From NCBI GenBank assembly GCA_021776515.1, contig JAJFFS010000015.1:1-64000 (forward strand): 64,000 bases of DNA, written 5' to 3'. The translations under genes were made by a program, and so were the position numbers. The stretch's first letter is position 1. Each line of letters opens with the position of its first letter. This stretch comes from Robiginitomaculum sp. Lineage in GTDB: Bacteria; Pseudomonadota; Alphaproteobacteria; Caulobacterales; Maricaulaceae. The notes below the pieces were generated by a model. It did no database searches, was not told the origin of the DNA, and worked only from the letters and a program-made list of their open reading frames with translations. Of the stretch, positions 36,084 through 45,137 are shown piece after piece.

Positions 36084-37328
36084 TCATGATAAAAACTCTC
36101 TGGCCTTGGCAAAGGCCTCCAAAAAACGATCCACATCTTCGTCGGTATTATAGGCGGCAAAGCTGGCCCGACAGGTAGAGCTGGCCTCAAAGCGGTGCAT
36201 TAATGGCTCGGCGCAATGATTGCCGGCACGCACCGCCACGCCATAGCGATCCATTAACTGCGCCAGATCATGAGCGTGCATGCCGCGCACATCAAAGGAC
36301 ACCACCGCACCCTTGCCCGGCGCTTCGCCAATAATGCGCACATCATTATATTGCGTTAGACCTTCGGTAGTCCGTGCCGCCAAAGCGCTTTCATGTTCGG
36401 CTAGGGCAATCCGGTCCAACCCCATCATCCAGTTCAGCGCCATGCCAAGGCCAATGGCCTCCAGAATGGGTGGCGTTCCGGCCTCAAAGCGGTGGGGGGG
36501 CACGCCGTAGATGATATTATCCTTGCTGACGCTTTCGATCATTTCACCGCCGCCCTGATAAGGACGCATGGTCTTTAGTCTATCGGCTTTGCCATAAAGC
36601 GCGCCAATGCCCGTAGGGCCATAAAGCTTGTGGCCGGTAACCGCATAAAAATCGACGCCCAAAGCCTGAACATCAACAGGCATGTGCACCGCGGCCTGCG
36701 ATCCATCCAGCAAAATGGGTACATCATGACCATGGGCAACGTCGACCAGCGCCTTCGCATCGGTAATGGTGCCAGTAACATTGGACATGTGGGTTAGGGC
36801 AACAAATCTGGTTTTGGGGCCAAAGGCATCCTTATAGGCCTGCATATCTAACTGGCCATCATCCAGTACCCCCACCCATTTCAGCACCACGCCTTTTCGT
36901 GTCCGCAGGAAATGCCAGGGCACAATATTGGAATGGTGTTCCATTTCCGAAAGGATGATTTCATCACCCGGGGCCAAATCAGCGCCAATGCCGGAGGCCA
37001 CCAGGTTAATCGCCTCGGTGGTGCCGGAGGTGAAAATAATTTCATCACTATCAGCAGCATTTAAAAATTTTGCGACGGTTTTGCGCGCGCCCTCAAAGCT
37101 TTCCGTGGTCTCATTGGCCATAGTGTGCAAACCGCGATGCACATTGGCATAAGAGGTGCGCATTTGTTCTGCCATACCATCAATAACGCAAGCAGGTTTT
37201 TGCGCCGATGCGGCACTATCCAGATACGTCAGGGCATTGCCGTTCACAGTTCTGCCCAGCACAGGAAATTCTGTGCGGATGGCATAGGGGTCAAAGCTGG
37301 CCGGCGCTTGCAGAAATGAAGCACTCAT
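36084..37328 (-). CDS. sufS: SufS-type cysteine desulfurase
   Basis: This 414-residue PLP enzyme takes sulfur from cysteine for Fe-S assembly. The PLP-binding Lys234 is in TGHKLYGPTG, and the catalytic persulfide Cys372 is in RAGNHCAEP (group II motif). HHSNIVPW near 132 and DGSQAAVH near 208 are family hallmarks. ATG 37328 has GGAGG upstream and overlaps the sufD stop by ATGA. No SufE, its usual sulfur acceptor, is in the window. Confidence 0.95.
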   Translation of the reverse strand: MSASFLQAPASFDPYAIRTEFPVLGRTVNGNALTYLDSAASAQKPACVIDGMAEQMRTSYANVHRGLHTMANETTESFEGARKTVAKFLNAADSDEIIFTSGTTEAINLVASGIGADLAPGDEIILSEMEHHSNIVPWHFLRTRKGVVLKWVGVLDDGQLDMQAYKDAFGPKTRFVALTHMSNVTGTITDAKALVDVAHGHDVPILLDGSQAAVHMPVDVQALGVDFYAVTGHKLYGPTGIGALYGKADRLKTMRPYQGGGEMIESVSKDNIIYGVPPHRFEAGTPPILEAIGLGMALNWMMGLDRIALAEHESALAARTTEGLTQYNDVRIIGEAPGKGAVVSFDVRGMHAHDLAQLMDRYGVAVRAGNHCAEPLMHRFEASSTCRASFAAYNTDEDVDRFLEAFAKAREFLS

Positions 37329-38506
37329 AACTTTTCCTCCAGCCACAATTTTATCGGCTCCATCATCATATCATGCAAGGTTTCGTCCTTGAGATCATCA
37401 AATGCCGCCCCCACAAATGCACGAATGAGCAAGGCCTTGGCCTCGGCTTCATCAAGACCGCGCTGGCGCATATAAAACAGTGCATTTTCATCCAGCGCAC
37501 CGCTAGTATTACCATGGGCGCAGGCGACATCATCCGCATAAATTTCCAGCTCCGGCTTAGCGTTTACGCAGGCACCAGCGTTCAGCACTATGGCATCATG
37601 GTTCATGCTGGCATCCGTATGCTGCCCTGCCCGCGCAACATGAAATTTGCCTTGAAACACGCCGCGAGCGCTATCCTTCACCACACCGCGCACCAATTGC
37701 GCCGTAGTACAATTCTCAACCCCGTGGTCCACGTGAAAGGTCTGGTCCGCATGGCGTTCACCATCCAGCAAATACGCGCCGTTTAGCCGTGCACGGGCAT
37801 CTTCACCCTGATAGGTCACCCAGGTTTCAAGACGCGCCAGTCGCGCCCCAAAACCAAGAGAAAACTGGTCAAGTTTTGCCGATTTTGCCAAACTAATATC
37901 GGCGCTCACCACATGGACCGCACCGGCGCCGGATTTGTGATGCACCAATCGGCTCAAACGGGCGTTATCTGCCAAGACATAATGCAATGCTGTATTGGAA
38001 AACCCCGTTTGCGCACCATGATCCTCGATAATATGCGCCTGGGATTGGGCCGCCAGCTCCACTTTTATCTGGCTATGTCCCTGCCCTTCAACGCTTATGA
38101 AAAGTGGCACATCAATGTTGCCCTCAATACGCAAGGTTATACTTGTCGCCGCCAAAGCACCGGCCAGATTAATCATTGGCAATTTGGTTGTCAGAGCAAC
38201 CACTTTACCAATGCCAAGCTGCACACCAATTGGTAAATCCGGGATGTCTTTAATTTGCCCATCGACAATGCGAAGGACCATCGCATTCGATGGCGCTTTT
38301 AATCGACGAACGGGGCTTGTTGCCTCATCAGGTTTTTTGGCCAAAGCCTGACGCACATCAGTCCATTTCCAGGCTTCCACACGCCGGTGCGGCAAGCCGG
38401 TTTTGGCAAAGCGTGCAAAGGCCTCTGCCCGCACGGGGCTTGGCGACATTGCCTCATAAGCGGCACGCAGGGCGTCCTCCGCAGGATGGGGTTTACGTGC
38501 AATCAC
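37325..38506 (-). CDS. sufD: Fe-S scaffold protein SufD
   Basis: This 393-residue protein, with SufB and SufC, forms the SufBC2D scaffold on which Fe-S clusters are built. The C-terminal family motif is visible: DVACAHGNTSGALDENALFYMRQRGL, followed by ALLIRAFVGAAFDDL. HRRVEAWKWTDVRQAL near the N-terminus is typical. The GTG start at 38506 overlaps the sufC stop. It is downstream of sufC in the usual SUF order. Confidence 0.94.
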   Translation of the reverse strand: MIARKPHPAEDALRAAYEAMSPSPVRAEAFARFAKTGLPHRRVEAWKWTDVRQALAKKPDEATSPVRRLKAPSNAMVLRIVDGQIKDIPDLPIGVQLGIGKVVALTTKLPMINLAGALAATSITLRIEGNIDVPLFISVEGQGHSQIKVELAAQSQAHIIEDHGAQTGFSNTALHYVLADNARLSRLVHHKSGAGAVHVVSADISLAKSAKLDQFSLGFGARLARLETWVTYQGEDARARLNGAYLLDGERHADQTFHVDHGVENCTTAQLVRGVVKDSARGVFQGKFHVARAGQHTDASMNHDAIVLNAGACVNAKPELEIYADDVACAHGNTSGALDENALFYMRQRGLDEAEAKALLIRAFVGAAFDDLKDETLHDMMMEPIKLWLEEKL

Positions 38507-39258
38507 GCGGCGGCCCCTGCATAAGAATCATAGCCTTCGGCTTCAAGTTTTAGTGCCAGTTCAGGCCCGCCACTTTGCACAATCCGGCCATCCCACATGA
38601 CATGCACCACATCAGGTTTGATATAATCCAAAAGGCGCTGGTAATGGGTGATCACCAGCATGGAACGGTCGGGCGCGCGCAGGGCATTGACCCCCTCGGC
38701 CACGACTTTCAGGGCATCAATATCCAGCCCGCTATCGGTTTCATCCAGTATGGCAAAACGAGGCTCCAGCACCGCCATTTGCAAAATTTCCATACGCTTT
38801 TTCTCACCGCCGGAAAATCCGACATTAAGCGGGCGTTTCAGCATGTCTGCCTTGACCTTCAACAGCGCCGCCTTGTCCCGCGCCCGTTTCAGAAAATCAG
38901 GCGCAGACAGATCATCCTCGCCGCGCCGTTTGCGCTGGGCATTGAGGCTGGCACGCAGGAAAGTCATGGCCGGCACGCCCGGAATTTCAACCGGGTATTG
39001 AAACGACAGGAACACACCCATGGCGGCGCGTTCTTCTGGCTCCATAGCCAGTAAATCTTCGCCTTCAAAGCGGGCGCTGCCCCCCTTGATGTCATAGCCC
39101 TCGCGCCCGGTCAGCACATTGGCCAGCGTCGACTTACCGGTGCCGTTTGGCCCCATAATCGCATGCACCTGCCCCGCCGGAATATCCAGTGACAAACCTT
39201 TGATGATGTCACCTTCGACACCCTCAACACCTACGCGCAGGTCCTTGATTTTAATCAT
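38503..39258 (-). CDS. sufC: SUF ATPase SufC
   Basis: This 251-residue ABC-type ATPase drives SufBC2D. Walker A GPNGTGKST is at residues 36-44, the ABC signature FSGGEKKRMEI is near 148, and Walker B (FAILDETDSGLDIDAL) follows. It lacks a membrane domain and works in the cytosol. Its start abuts the cupin gene (one base shared with that stop), and its stop overlaps the sufD start by four bases. Confidence 0.96.
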   Translation of the reverse strand: MIKIKDLRVGVEGVEGDIIKGLSLDIPAGQVHAIMGPNGTGKSTLANVLTGREGYDIKGGSARFEGEDLLAMEPEERAAMGVFLSFQYPVEIPGVPAMTFLRASLNAQRKRRGEDDLSAPDFLKRARDKAALLKVKADMLKRPLNVGFSGGEKKRMEILQMAVLEPRFAILDETDSGLDIDALKVVAEGVNALRAPDRSMLVITHYQRLLDYIKPDVVHVMWDGRIVQSGGPELALKLEAEGYDSYAGAAA

Positions 39259-39770
39259 TATTCTTCACCATCAAAATATTCTGCTGTGCCTTTTCCCTGC
39301 CAGCCCAAATGCCGAAACTTTGCATCCCAGGGTGCGCCGCCTTCGGGTATGCCGGCAGTGGCCACAAACTTGTCTGAATCCGGGTACACAACGATAGAAG
39401 CCTGGCTGCTTGATGAAAATGCCAGATACTTCAAATCCGTATCACCGGTGTTGATAAGCTGGTGCGCGACCTCAGCCCCGCCCGGCGGTGCGCCCAGCAT
39501 ATCACCCGCTTTTACGGGATACGTTTCCTCGCCAAAGCGATAATCCGCCTGGCCTTCAATGATGTAAAACATCTCATCATCGGTCAGATGCGCATGATGC
39601 GGAAAGGCCCGTTTTCCCGGCGGCACGATGGTCAACATACAGCCCAGGTTTTTCGCGCCCAAGGCCGGGCCAAAACGCCCCAGTTTAGCGGCAAATTTCC
39701 CGCCATTTCCAAAATCCATCAGTTCCACGTCGTCAATGTTGAGGACAGGTTTATTGTGTTTCTCGGTCAT
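39258..39770 (-). CDS. Cupin protein within the suf operon
   Basis: This is a 170-residue single-domain cupin. HHAHLTDDEMFYIIEGQADYRF with downstream GDMLGAPPGGAEVAHQLINTG is the two-motif barrel with His and Glu ligands for a metal. The remainder is unusual for known SUF proteins. It lies between sufB and sufC on the same strand, 1 base overlapping sufC, with 141 bp to sufB filled by a REP-like hairpin unit. The operon position suggests that it might serve Fe or thiol chemistry in cluster assembly, but its substrate is unknown. Confidence 0.85.
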   Translation of the reverse strand: MTEKHNKPVLNIDDVELMDFGNGGKFAAKLGRFGPALGAKNLGCMLTIVPPGKRAFPHHAHLTDDEMFYIIEGQADYRFGEETYPVKAGDMLGAPPGGAEVAHQLINTGDTDLKYLAFSSSSQASIVVYPDSDKFVATAGIPEGGAPWDAKFRHLGWQGKGTAEYFDGEE

Positions 39771-39789
39771 ACTTTCTTTCCTAGTTGTC

Positions 39790-39882
39790 ACCCCGGCGAA
39801 GGCCGGGGTCCAGGTGTGAGTTCATTCCAGCGTGCGCTTTGCCAGCATTCGCGCTGCTCTGGATACCGGCCTCCGCCGGTAT
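39790..39882. repeat. Two-hairpin REP-like unit
   Basis: The hairpins are accccggc, loop gaag, gccggggt at 39790-39809, and ataccggc, loop ctcc, gccggtat at 39863-39882. This is a second repeat family, distinct from the ccttcgacaagctc units, and is found also near 3710-3796. It sits between sufB and the cupin gene, so it may affect mRNA stability there. Confidence 0.85.
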
Positions 39883-39911
39883 GACGGGGAAAGGCATAAT
39901 CGCTTTAACCA

Positions 39912-41402
39912 TCACCCCACACTCCCTTCCAGGCTAACCTTCACCAGCGCTTGCGCTTCGACGGCAAATTCCATGGGTAGTTTTTGCAAAACATCCCGGG
40001 CGAAGCCATTAACCAGCAGCGCCGTGGCTTCCTCGCCATCAAGGCCGCGCTGGCGACAATAAAAGAGTTGTTCTTCGGATAGTTTAGTTGTGGTGGCTTC
40101 GTGTTCAAGCTGCGCGTCCGGGGTTTTTACCTCAATATAAGGCACTGTGTGTGCGCCGCATTCATTGCCCACGAGCAAGCTGTCACACTGGGTAAAATTA
40201 CGCGCCCCGCTGGCCTTTTGATGCACGCTGACCAACCCGCGATAGGTGTTGTTAGACCGACCCGCCGAAATCCCCTTGGAAATAATGCGCGAGCGGGTGT
40301 TCTTGCCCAAATGGATCATCTTGGTACCAGTATCGGCCTGTTGTGCGCCATTGGTGATGGCCACCGAGTAAAACTCGCCCTGGCTATCATCCCCGCGCAA
40401 AACGCAGGACGGATATTTCCACGTGATAGACGAGCCGGTTTCCACTTGTGTCCATGACACGCGGGAGCGCACACCCCGGCAGTCAGCGCGCTTGGTGACA
40501 AAGTTATACACCCCGCCCTGACCATCTTCATCGCCGGGCCACCAGTTTTGCACTGTGGAGTATTTGATCTCGGCATCGTCCAGCACAACCAGTTCAACCA
40601 CGGCGGCATGAAGCTGATTTTCCTCGCGCATCGGCGCGGTGCAGCCTTCAAGATAAGAGACATAAGCCCCTTCATCAGCAATGATCAGCGTGCGTTCAAA
40701 CTGACCGGTGCTTTGCGCATTCATACGAAAATAGGTAGATAGCTCCATTGGGCAGCGCACCCCCTTGGGGATGTAAACAAAGGTGCCATCGGAAAAAACG
40801 GCGGTGTTTAACGTGGCAAAAAAATTATCTGTGGGCGGTACCACAGTGCCCAGGTATTGGCGCACCAGTTCCGGGTGATCGTGGACGGCCTCGGAGAAAG
40901 AACAGAAAATTACCCCGGATTTGGCCAGTTCAGCCCTAAATGTAGTGGCCACGGATACAGAATCAAATACCGCATCAACCGCCACCTTTGGTGCGCCTTC
41001 AACACCCAAAAGAACTTCCTGTTCTTTTAAGGGAATGCCCAGTTTTTCATAGGTCGCCAGAATATCCGGGTCGATCTCGTCCAGGCTTTTAGGGCCGTCA
41101 CCTTCCTTTTTGGGTGCGGCAAAATAATACATGTCCTGATAGTCAATTTTGGGATAATTGACCATCGCCCATGTTGGTTCCTCCATGGCAAGCCAGCGCC
41201 GATAAGCGGCAAGGCGCCATTCCAGCAACCATTCAGGCTCGTCCTTTTTGGCCGAAATAAAGCGCACAATGTCTTCGTTCAACCCCTTGGGGGCAAATTC
41301 CTGTTCTATATCAGTGCTAAAGCCGTATTTATATTTATCGGCCTCAAGCCCGCGCGCGGCCTCTACGGTCGAGCGATCAATGCTTTCTTTTATCTCAACC
41401 AT
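39912..41402 (-). CDS. sufB: Fe-S scaffold protein SufB
   Basis: This is a 496-residue core scaffold protein on which Fe-S clusters assemble. Conserved stretches include [12 protein letters not shown] near the N-terminus, [38 protein letters not shown], and the C-terminal [14 protein letters not shown] and [19 protein letters not shown] 41402 has GGAG at suitable spacing and lies one base into the upstream desulfurase stop; GTG 41405 is an alternative. Confidence 0.96.
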   Translation of the reverse strand: MVEIKESIDRSTVEAARGLEADKYKYGFSTDIEQEFAPKGLNEDIVRFISAKKDEPEWLLEWRLAAYRRWLAMEEPTWAMVNYPKIDYQDMYYFAAPKKEGDGPKSLDEIDPDILATYEKLGIPLKEQEVLLGVEGAPKVAVDAVFDSVSVATTFRAELAKSGVIFCSFSEAVHDHPELVRQYLGTVVPPTDNFFATLNTAVFSDGTFVYIPKGVRCPMELSTYFRMNAQSTGQFERTLIIADEGAYVSYLEGCTAPMREENQLHAAVVELVVLDDAEIKYSTVQNWWPGDEDGQGGVYNFVTKRADCRGVRSRVSWTQVETGSSITWKYPSCVLRGDDSQGEFYSVAITNGAQQADTGTKMIHLGKNTRSRIISKGISAGRSNNTYRGLVSVHQKASGARNFTQCDSLLVGNECGAHTVPYIEVKTPDAQLEHEATTTKLSEEQLFYCRQRGLDGEEATALLVNGFARDVLQKLPMEFAVEAQALVKVSLEGSVG

Positions 41403-42541
41403 CACCCGCTCCCTTTTAGGCAGACGCGGCCATAGGCCTCACCCCAGGCCGCGACAAAGGCATCCAGTTCATCTTGCCTGGTATTTTTTCCCAGCGAGAT
41501 GCGCACGGCATTGGCAGCCAAATCGCCCGGCAAATTCATCGCCAGCATCACTACACTGGCCTTGACCTTGCCCGAAGAACAGGCCGAGCCGGAGGAAATG
41601 GCAAAACCGGCCAAATCCATGCTCATAAGTTGTGTATCGGCAGCAAACCCTGGTGTTGCCAGACACAGGGTATTGCACAGACGCGGCGCATTGCCGCCGA
41701 CCACCACGGCCCCGGGTGCCACTGCCAGCAAACGGCTTTGCAGATGATCGCGCAGCGCCGCAATGCGCTCACACTCGTCCAGGTCCTTCATCGCCGTATT
41801 GGTTGCCGCAGCAAAACCGGCAATGCCCGGAACATTTTCCGTACCACCGCGCCGGCCACTTTCCTGCCCGCCGCCAAAAGCCGTCGGGGCCAGTTTGGTG
41901 CCGCAAGCCAAAGCCAGCGCGCCCATGCCCATTGGCCCGCCAATTTTGTGCGCCGAAACGGCCAGCGTATCGGCCCCCATATCGGCAAGACGAACCGGCA
42001 TTTTACCAAAGGCCTGCACTGCATCCACATGGATAAACCCACCTGCCTCGTGCACCATATTTGCCGCTTGCTGAACCGGCTGAATAACCCCGGTTTCATT
42101 ATTAGCTGTCATCAGCGCCAGTAACGGGCGAGCGTCACCCGGAAGAGTATCAAGACGCGCCTGGAGTTCCTCAAGGTCAATCATGCCATCAGAGGTCACG
42201 GCGATGGTTTCTACAGGCAAACCGGCAGTCCCTGCCGCTACGCGAATACATGAATGTTCAACTGCACTGACAATAAAATGCGTGCAATCATTGGCCTTTG
42301 CCAATCCTAATAGCCCAAGATTATTGGCTTCTGTCCCCCCGGCAGTAAATACAACATCGCCATCTGCCGCCCCCAAAGCACTGGCAAGTGTGCGCCGGGC
42401 ATCGTCTATGGCCGCACGGGCGCGTCGCCCGGCTTCATGCACAGAAGATGGATTACCCGGTGCATCAAAGACCGCCAGCATGGCCGCGCGGGCTTCGGCG
42501 CGTAACGGCGCCGTGGCATTATAATCAAGGTAAACACTCAT
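41402..42541 (-). CDS. NifS/IscS-like cysteine desulfurase
   Basis: This is a 379-residue PLP desulfurase of group [14 protein letters not shown] opens it, Lys199 (SAHKIGGP) binds PLP, and Cys321 in SSGSACSSG is the persulfide site on a mobile loop. It is distinct from the group II SufS encoded three genes further on. In several alphaproteobacteria an IscS-like gene heads the SUF operon in this way. It is transcribed four bases after the regulator. Confidence 0.93.
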   Translation of the reverse strand: MSVYLDYNATAPLRAEARAAMLAVFDAPGNPSSVHEAGRRARAAIDDARRTLASALGAADGDVVFTAGGTEANNLGLLGLAKANDCTHFIVSAVEHSCIRVAAGTAGLPVETIAVTSDGMIDLEELQARLDTLPGDARPLLALMTANNETGVIQPVQQAANMVHEAGGFIHVDAVQAFGKMPVRLADMGADTLAVSAHKIGGPMGMGALALACGTKLAPTAFGGGQESGRRGGTENVPGIAGFAAATNTAMKDLDECERIAALRDHLQSRLLAVAPGAVVVGGNAPRLCNTLCLATPGFAADTQLMSMDLAGFAISSGSACSSGKVKASVVMLAMNLPGDLAANAVRISLGKNTRQDELDAFVAAWGEAYGRVCLKGSG

Positions 42542-42545
42542 ACCT

Positions 42546-42998
42546 TCAGATTTTCTCCATCATACGTGCGCCACCGGCAGCACCCAGTACCCTTTTTTGC
42601 AATACATCATCCAGAGTTATCGAGCTTAAAAACAGATAGATATGACGCCCCAGTTCATCCCAAAGGTCATGAGCCAGACAGCGTCCGGTACGCCCGGTAC
42701 ACCCTAGTTTTGAGTCGCGATCACAGGCCACCGTATCAATCTGTTCATCAACCGCCATAATAATTTCAGCTATACTCGTCTCACCTGCCGGGCGGGAAAG
42801 GCGGTACCCGCCACCAGGGCCACGCACACCTTTAACCACGCCACAGCGACGTAATTTGGCAAAAAGTTGTTCAAGGTAGGATATGGAAATATCCTGTCTC
42901 TCAGCTATCTCGGCAAGCGTTACCGGCCCCTGCTCTTTTATCGATGCCATGTCGGCCAAAGCCATTACCGCATAGCGTCCTCTTGCACTGAGTTTCAT
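42546..42998 (-). CDS. iscR: Rrf2 family regulator (IscR-like)
   Basis: This is a 150-residue regulator with an N-terminal winged helix-turn-helix. Cysteines at 92, 100 and 107 (VACDRDSKLGC and GRCLAHDL) match the cluster-binding positions of IscR-like regulators, so Fe-S sensing is likely. GVRGPGGGYRLSRP is the wing motif. It heads the suf operon, which it probably controls according to iron and cluster status. It is divergent from the alpha/beta hydrolase gene across a 251-bp intergenic region. Confidence 0.92.
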   Translation of the reverse strand: MKLSARGRYAVMALADMASIKEQGPVTLAEIAERQDISISYLEQLFAKLRRCGVVKGVRGPGGGYRLSRPAGETSIAEIIMAVDEQIDTVACDRDSKLGCTGRTGRCLAHDLWDELGRHIYLFLSSITLDDVLQKRVLGAAGGARMMEKI

Positions 42999-43125
42999 GA
43001 CTTTCTTCCCTTATTCTCACTTCATGTCTCGCCATGCGCGCCAAGGCTATGCTAGAAGGCGGCAATCGTATCAACGAAGGCATTAAACCAAACGCTACAC
43101 TTGAAATAAAAACTGCAATAACCCA

Positions 43126-43149
43126 CTATTTTAGTCAAGAATAAAATAG
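43126..43149. promoter_or_regulatory. Palindrome in the suf divergent promoter region
   Basis: An eight-base perfect inverted repeat ctatttta ... taaaatag, with an 8-base spacer, lies between the Rrf2 regulator (suf operon) and the alpha/beta hydrolase gene. It is a candidate operator for the Rrf2 regulator. Its symmetry is clear; its function is inferred. Confidence 0.4.
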
Positions 43150-43249
43150 CAGTTAAGTAAATGAAATATACGACTATATGCGGTTGATACATAAAAAATA
43201 AAACCTACTTTCATGGTTGAAAACGCAAATAATACGGGACCAAAACATT

Positions 43250-43942
43250 ATGCCTGAAGTCATCATCCCCGGCCCAGAAGGTCGTCTGGAAGGTCATTAC
43301 TCGCCCGCTGAAGCAGAAGATGCACCATTGGCGCTGATCCTGCATGCCCACCCACAAGGCGGTGGCTCCATGAATACTCGTGTTATGACTGGCCTTTATG
43401 ATATTTTCCGGCGGCGTGGCTATACTACTTTACGCTTTAACGCGCGCGGGGTCGGGCGCAGTGTTGGTGAATATGACCATGGGCAAGGAGAATTACAGGA
43501 CGCGGCAACCGTACTGGACTGGATGCAGGCGCTAAACCCCAATGCGTCCTTTTGCTGGGTTGCCGGGCATTCTTTTGGATCATGGATTGGGATGCAACTT
43601 TTGATGCGCAGACCGGAAATCCGGGGCTTTATTTCTGTGTCACCACCAATGAATATGTATGACTTTGGCTTTCTGGCGCCCTGCCCGGCTTCGGGCTTGC
43701 TGATCTACGGCTCAGACGACCGTATATGCCCACCAGACGAGATTGAACGGGTTTCTGAAAAAATACGTATTCAGAGGGGCACACTGCTCACCCATAAAAT
43801 CGTACCTGGCGCCGGACATTTGTTTGACAATCATGTCGAAGAACTTGAAACGGAAGTTGAAACCTATCTTGATTATCGCCACAACGGCGCGGTTGACCCT
43901 TCTTTGGAAGAATACATGCAGACGAAAAAGGGGCGGCGGTAA
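43250..43942 (+). CDS. Alpha/beta hydrolase
   Basis: This 230-residue cytosolic hydrolase has an alpha/beta fold. The oxyanion segment HAHPQGGGSMNT is near residues 33-44 and the nucleophile elbow GHSFGSW places Ser at about residue 108. Asp in YGSDDRICPP and the late GAGHLFDN complete the triad. ATG 43250 is chosen; an upstream in-frame TTG at 43217 has no binding site. The substrate is unknown. It is divergent from the suf operon. Confidence 0.82.
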   Translation: MPEVIIPGPEGRLEGHYSPAEAEDAPLALILHAHPQGGGSMNTRVMTGLYDIFRRRGYTTLRFNARGVGRSVGEYDHGQGELQDAATVLDWMQALNPNASFCWVAGHSFGSWIGMQLLMRRPEIRGFISVSPPMNMYDFGFLAPCPASGLLIYGSDDRICPPDEIERVSEKIRIQRGTLLTHKIVPGAGHLFDNHVEELETEVETYLDYRHNGAVDPSLEEYMQTKKGRR

Positions 43943-43950
43943 GCCTGCCT

Positions 43951-45057
43951 TTATCTGGCGGCCTTGGTGATGACACCACCGCATACAGGGGCTTTGGCCC
44001 CTGTCGTTTCGGGCCAGCTTGTTGGCAAACCGCGTGAAACACGCACCGCCAAATAGGCAAAGGCTTCGGCCTCCAGGTCACTGCCACGCCAGCCTTGCGT
44101 TTCTACAGCCTGAACGGCAATTCCCGTACGCTGTTGCACTTGCGCCATAAGACAAGGGTTATTACGCCCGCCTCCGCAAACCAAAACTGTGCGTGGCCGT
44201 TCGGGTAAATATACCAGTGCCGAGGCAATGCTTTGCGCACACCATGCGGTTAGCGTTGCGGCACCATCTTCAAGACTTAATCCCTGCACCGGGGTCAGAT
44301 CAAAATCCCAACGATCAGCGGATTTTGGTGGCTTTTGCGTAAAATATGGCGCTGACATAAGGACACTCAAAATACCCTCATCAACATGCCCCCTGGCGGC
44401 CAACGCCCCACCTAAATCCATATCCCCGGCAGCGTTTTTTCTTACCCAGGCATCCAGCGGCCCATTACCCGGGCCTGTATCAAAGGCCAGAATTTCATCA
44501 TTTTCACCAAGATATGTGAGATTTCCCACCCCACCAACATTCAACACCATAAGGGGCTTGTTCAACATAGCCGCCCGGGCACGGTGGTAGGCCGGTGCCA
44601 ACGGTGCGCCGTGCCCGCCTGCTTGCATATCGCGGCTACGAAAATCATGAACCACCGGCACACCCAACGCCTCCGCAAGCTCCTCACCGCCACCAATCTG
44701 GCAAGTCTGTCCGGTGTTGCCGCCTGTGGGCGGATGATGCAGCACTGTCTGGCCATGAAAGCCCACGATATCAATGGCGTCCATTGTCAGCCGGGCCTCT
44801 TGCACGATTTCGCGCACAGCCTTTTCTGCAAGAGCAGATAAAACGAACGAGGCAGGCGCAAAACTGGGCGGAGTGTCGCCCTCAAAGCGCCAAACCAGCG
44901 CGTCGTCCACGGCCTGCTGCAGAACAGCTTTATCATCTTTGGCAAACGGGATGCTCAGCGCCGGACCAAATCCTGTAACCACTTCACCGTCGGTCTCCAG
45001 CAATGCCGCATCCATACCATCCAGCGAGGTTCCGCTCATCAATCCTATGGCGCGCAT
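43951..45057 (-). CDS. anmK: Anhydro-N-acetylmuramic acid kinase
   Basis: This 368-residue enzyme recycles cell wall by phosphorylating 1,6-anhydro-N-acetylmuramic acid. MRAIGLMSGTSLDGMDAALL at the N-terminus is diagnostic, followed by GFHGQTVLHHPP, NVGGVGNLTYL and FDTGPGNGPLDAW. The length is normal. It is convergent with the alpha/beta hydrolase gene (8 bases apart) and divergent from tyrS. No mur-recycling partners lie nearby. Confidence 0.94.
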   Translation of the reverse strand: MRAIGLMSGTSLDGMDAALLETDGEVVTGFGPALSIPFAKDDKAVLQQAVDDALVWRFEGDTPPSFAPASFVLSALAEKAVREIVQEARLTMDAIDIVGFHGQTVLHHPPTGGNTGQTCQIGGGEELAEALGVPVVHDFRSRDMQAGGHGAPLAPAYHRARAAMLNKPLMVLNVGGVGNLTYLGENDEILAFDTGPGNGPLDAWVRKNAAGDMDLGGALAARGHVDEGILSVLMSAPYFTQKPPKSADRWDFDLTPVQGLSLEDGAATLTAWCAQSIASALVYLPERPRTVLVCGGGRNNPCLMAQVQQRTGIAVQAVETQGWRGSDLEAEAFAYLAVRVSRGLPTSWPETTGAKAPVCGGVITKAAR

Positions 45058-45137
45058 GTGTTTTCCTTATAAAAACTCTTTTCGCAATGCTTTTACCCCG
45101 CTAAGAGGCTTGCTCAACATAACCGGAAGTATGTCCC

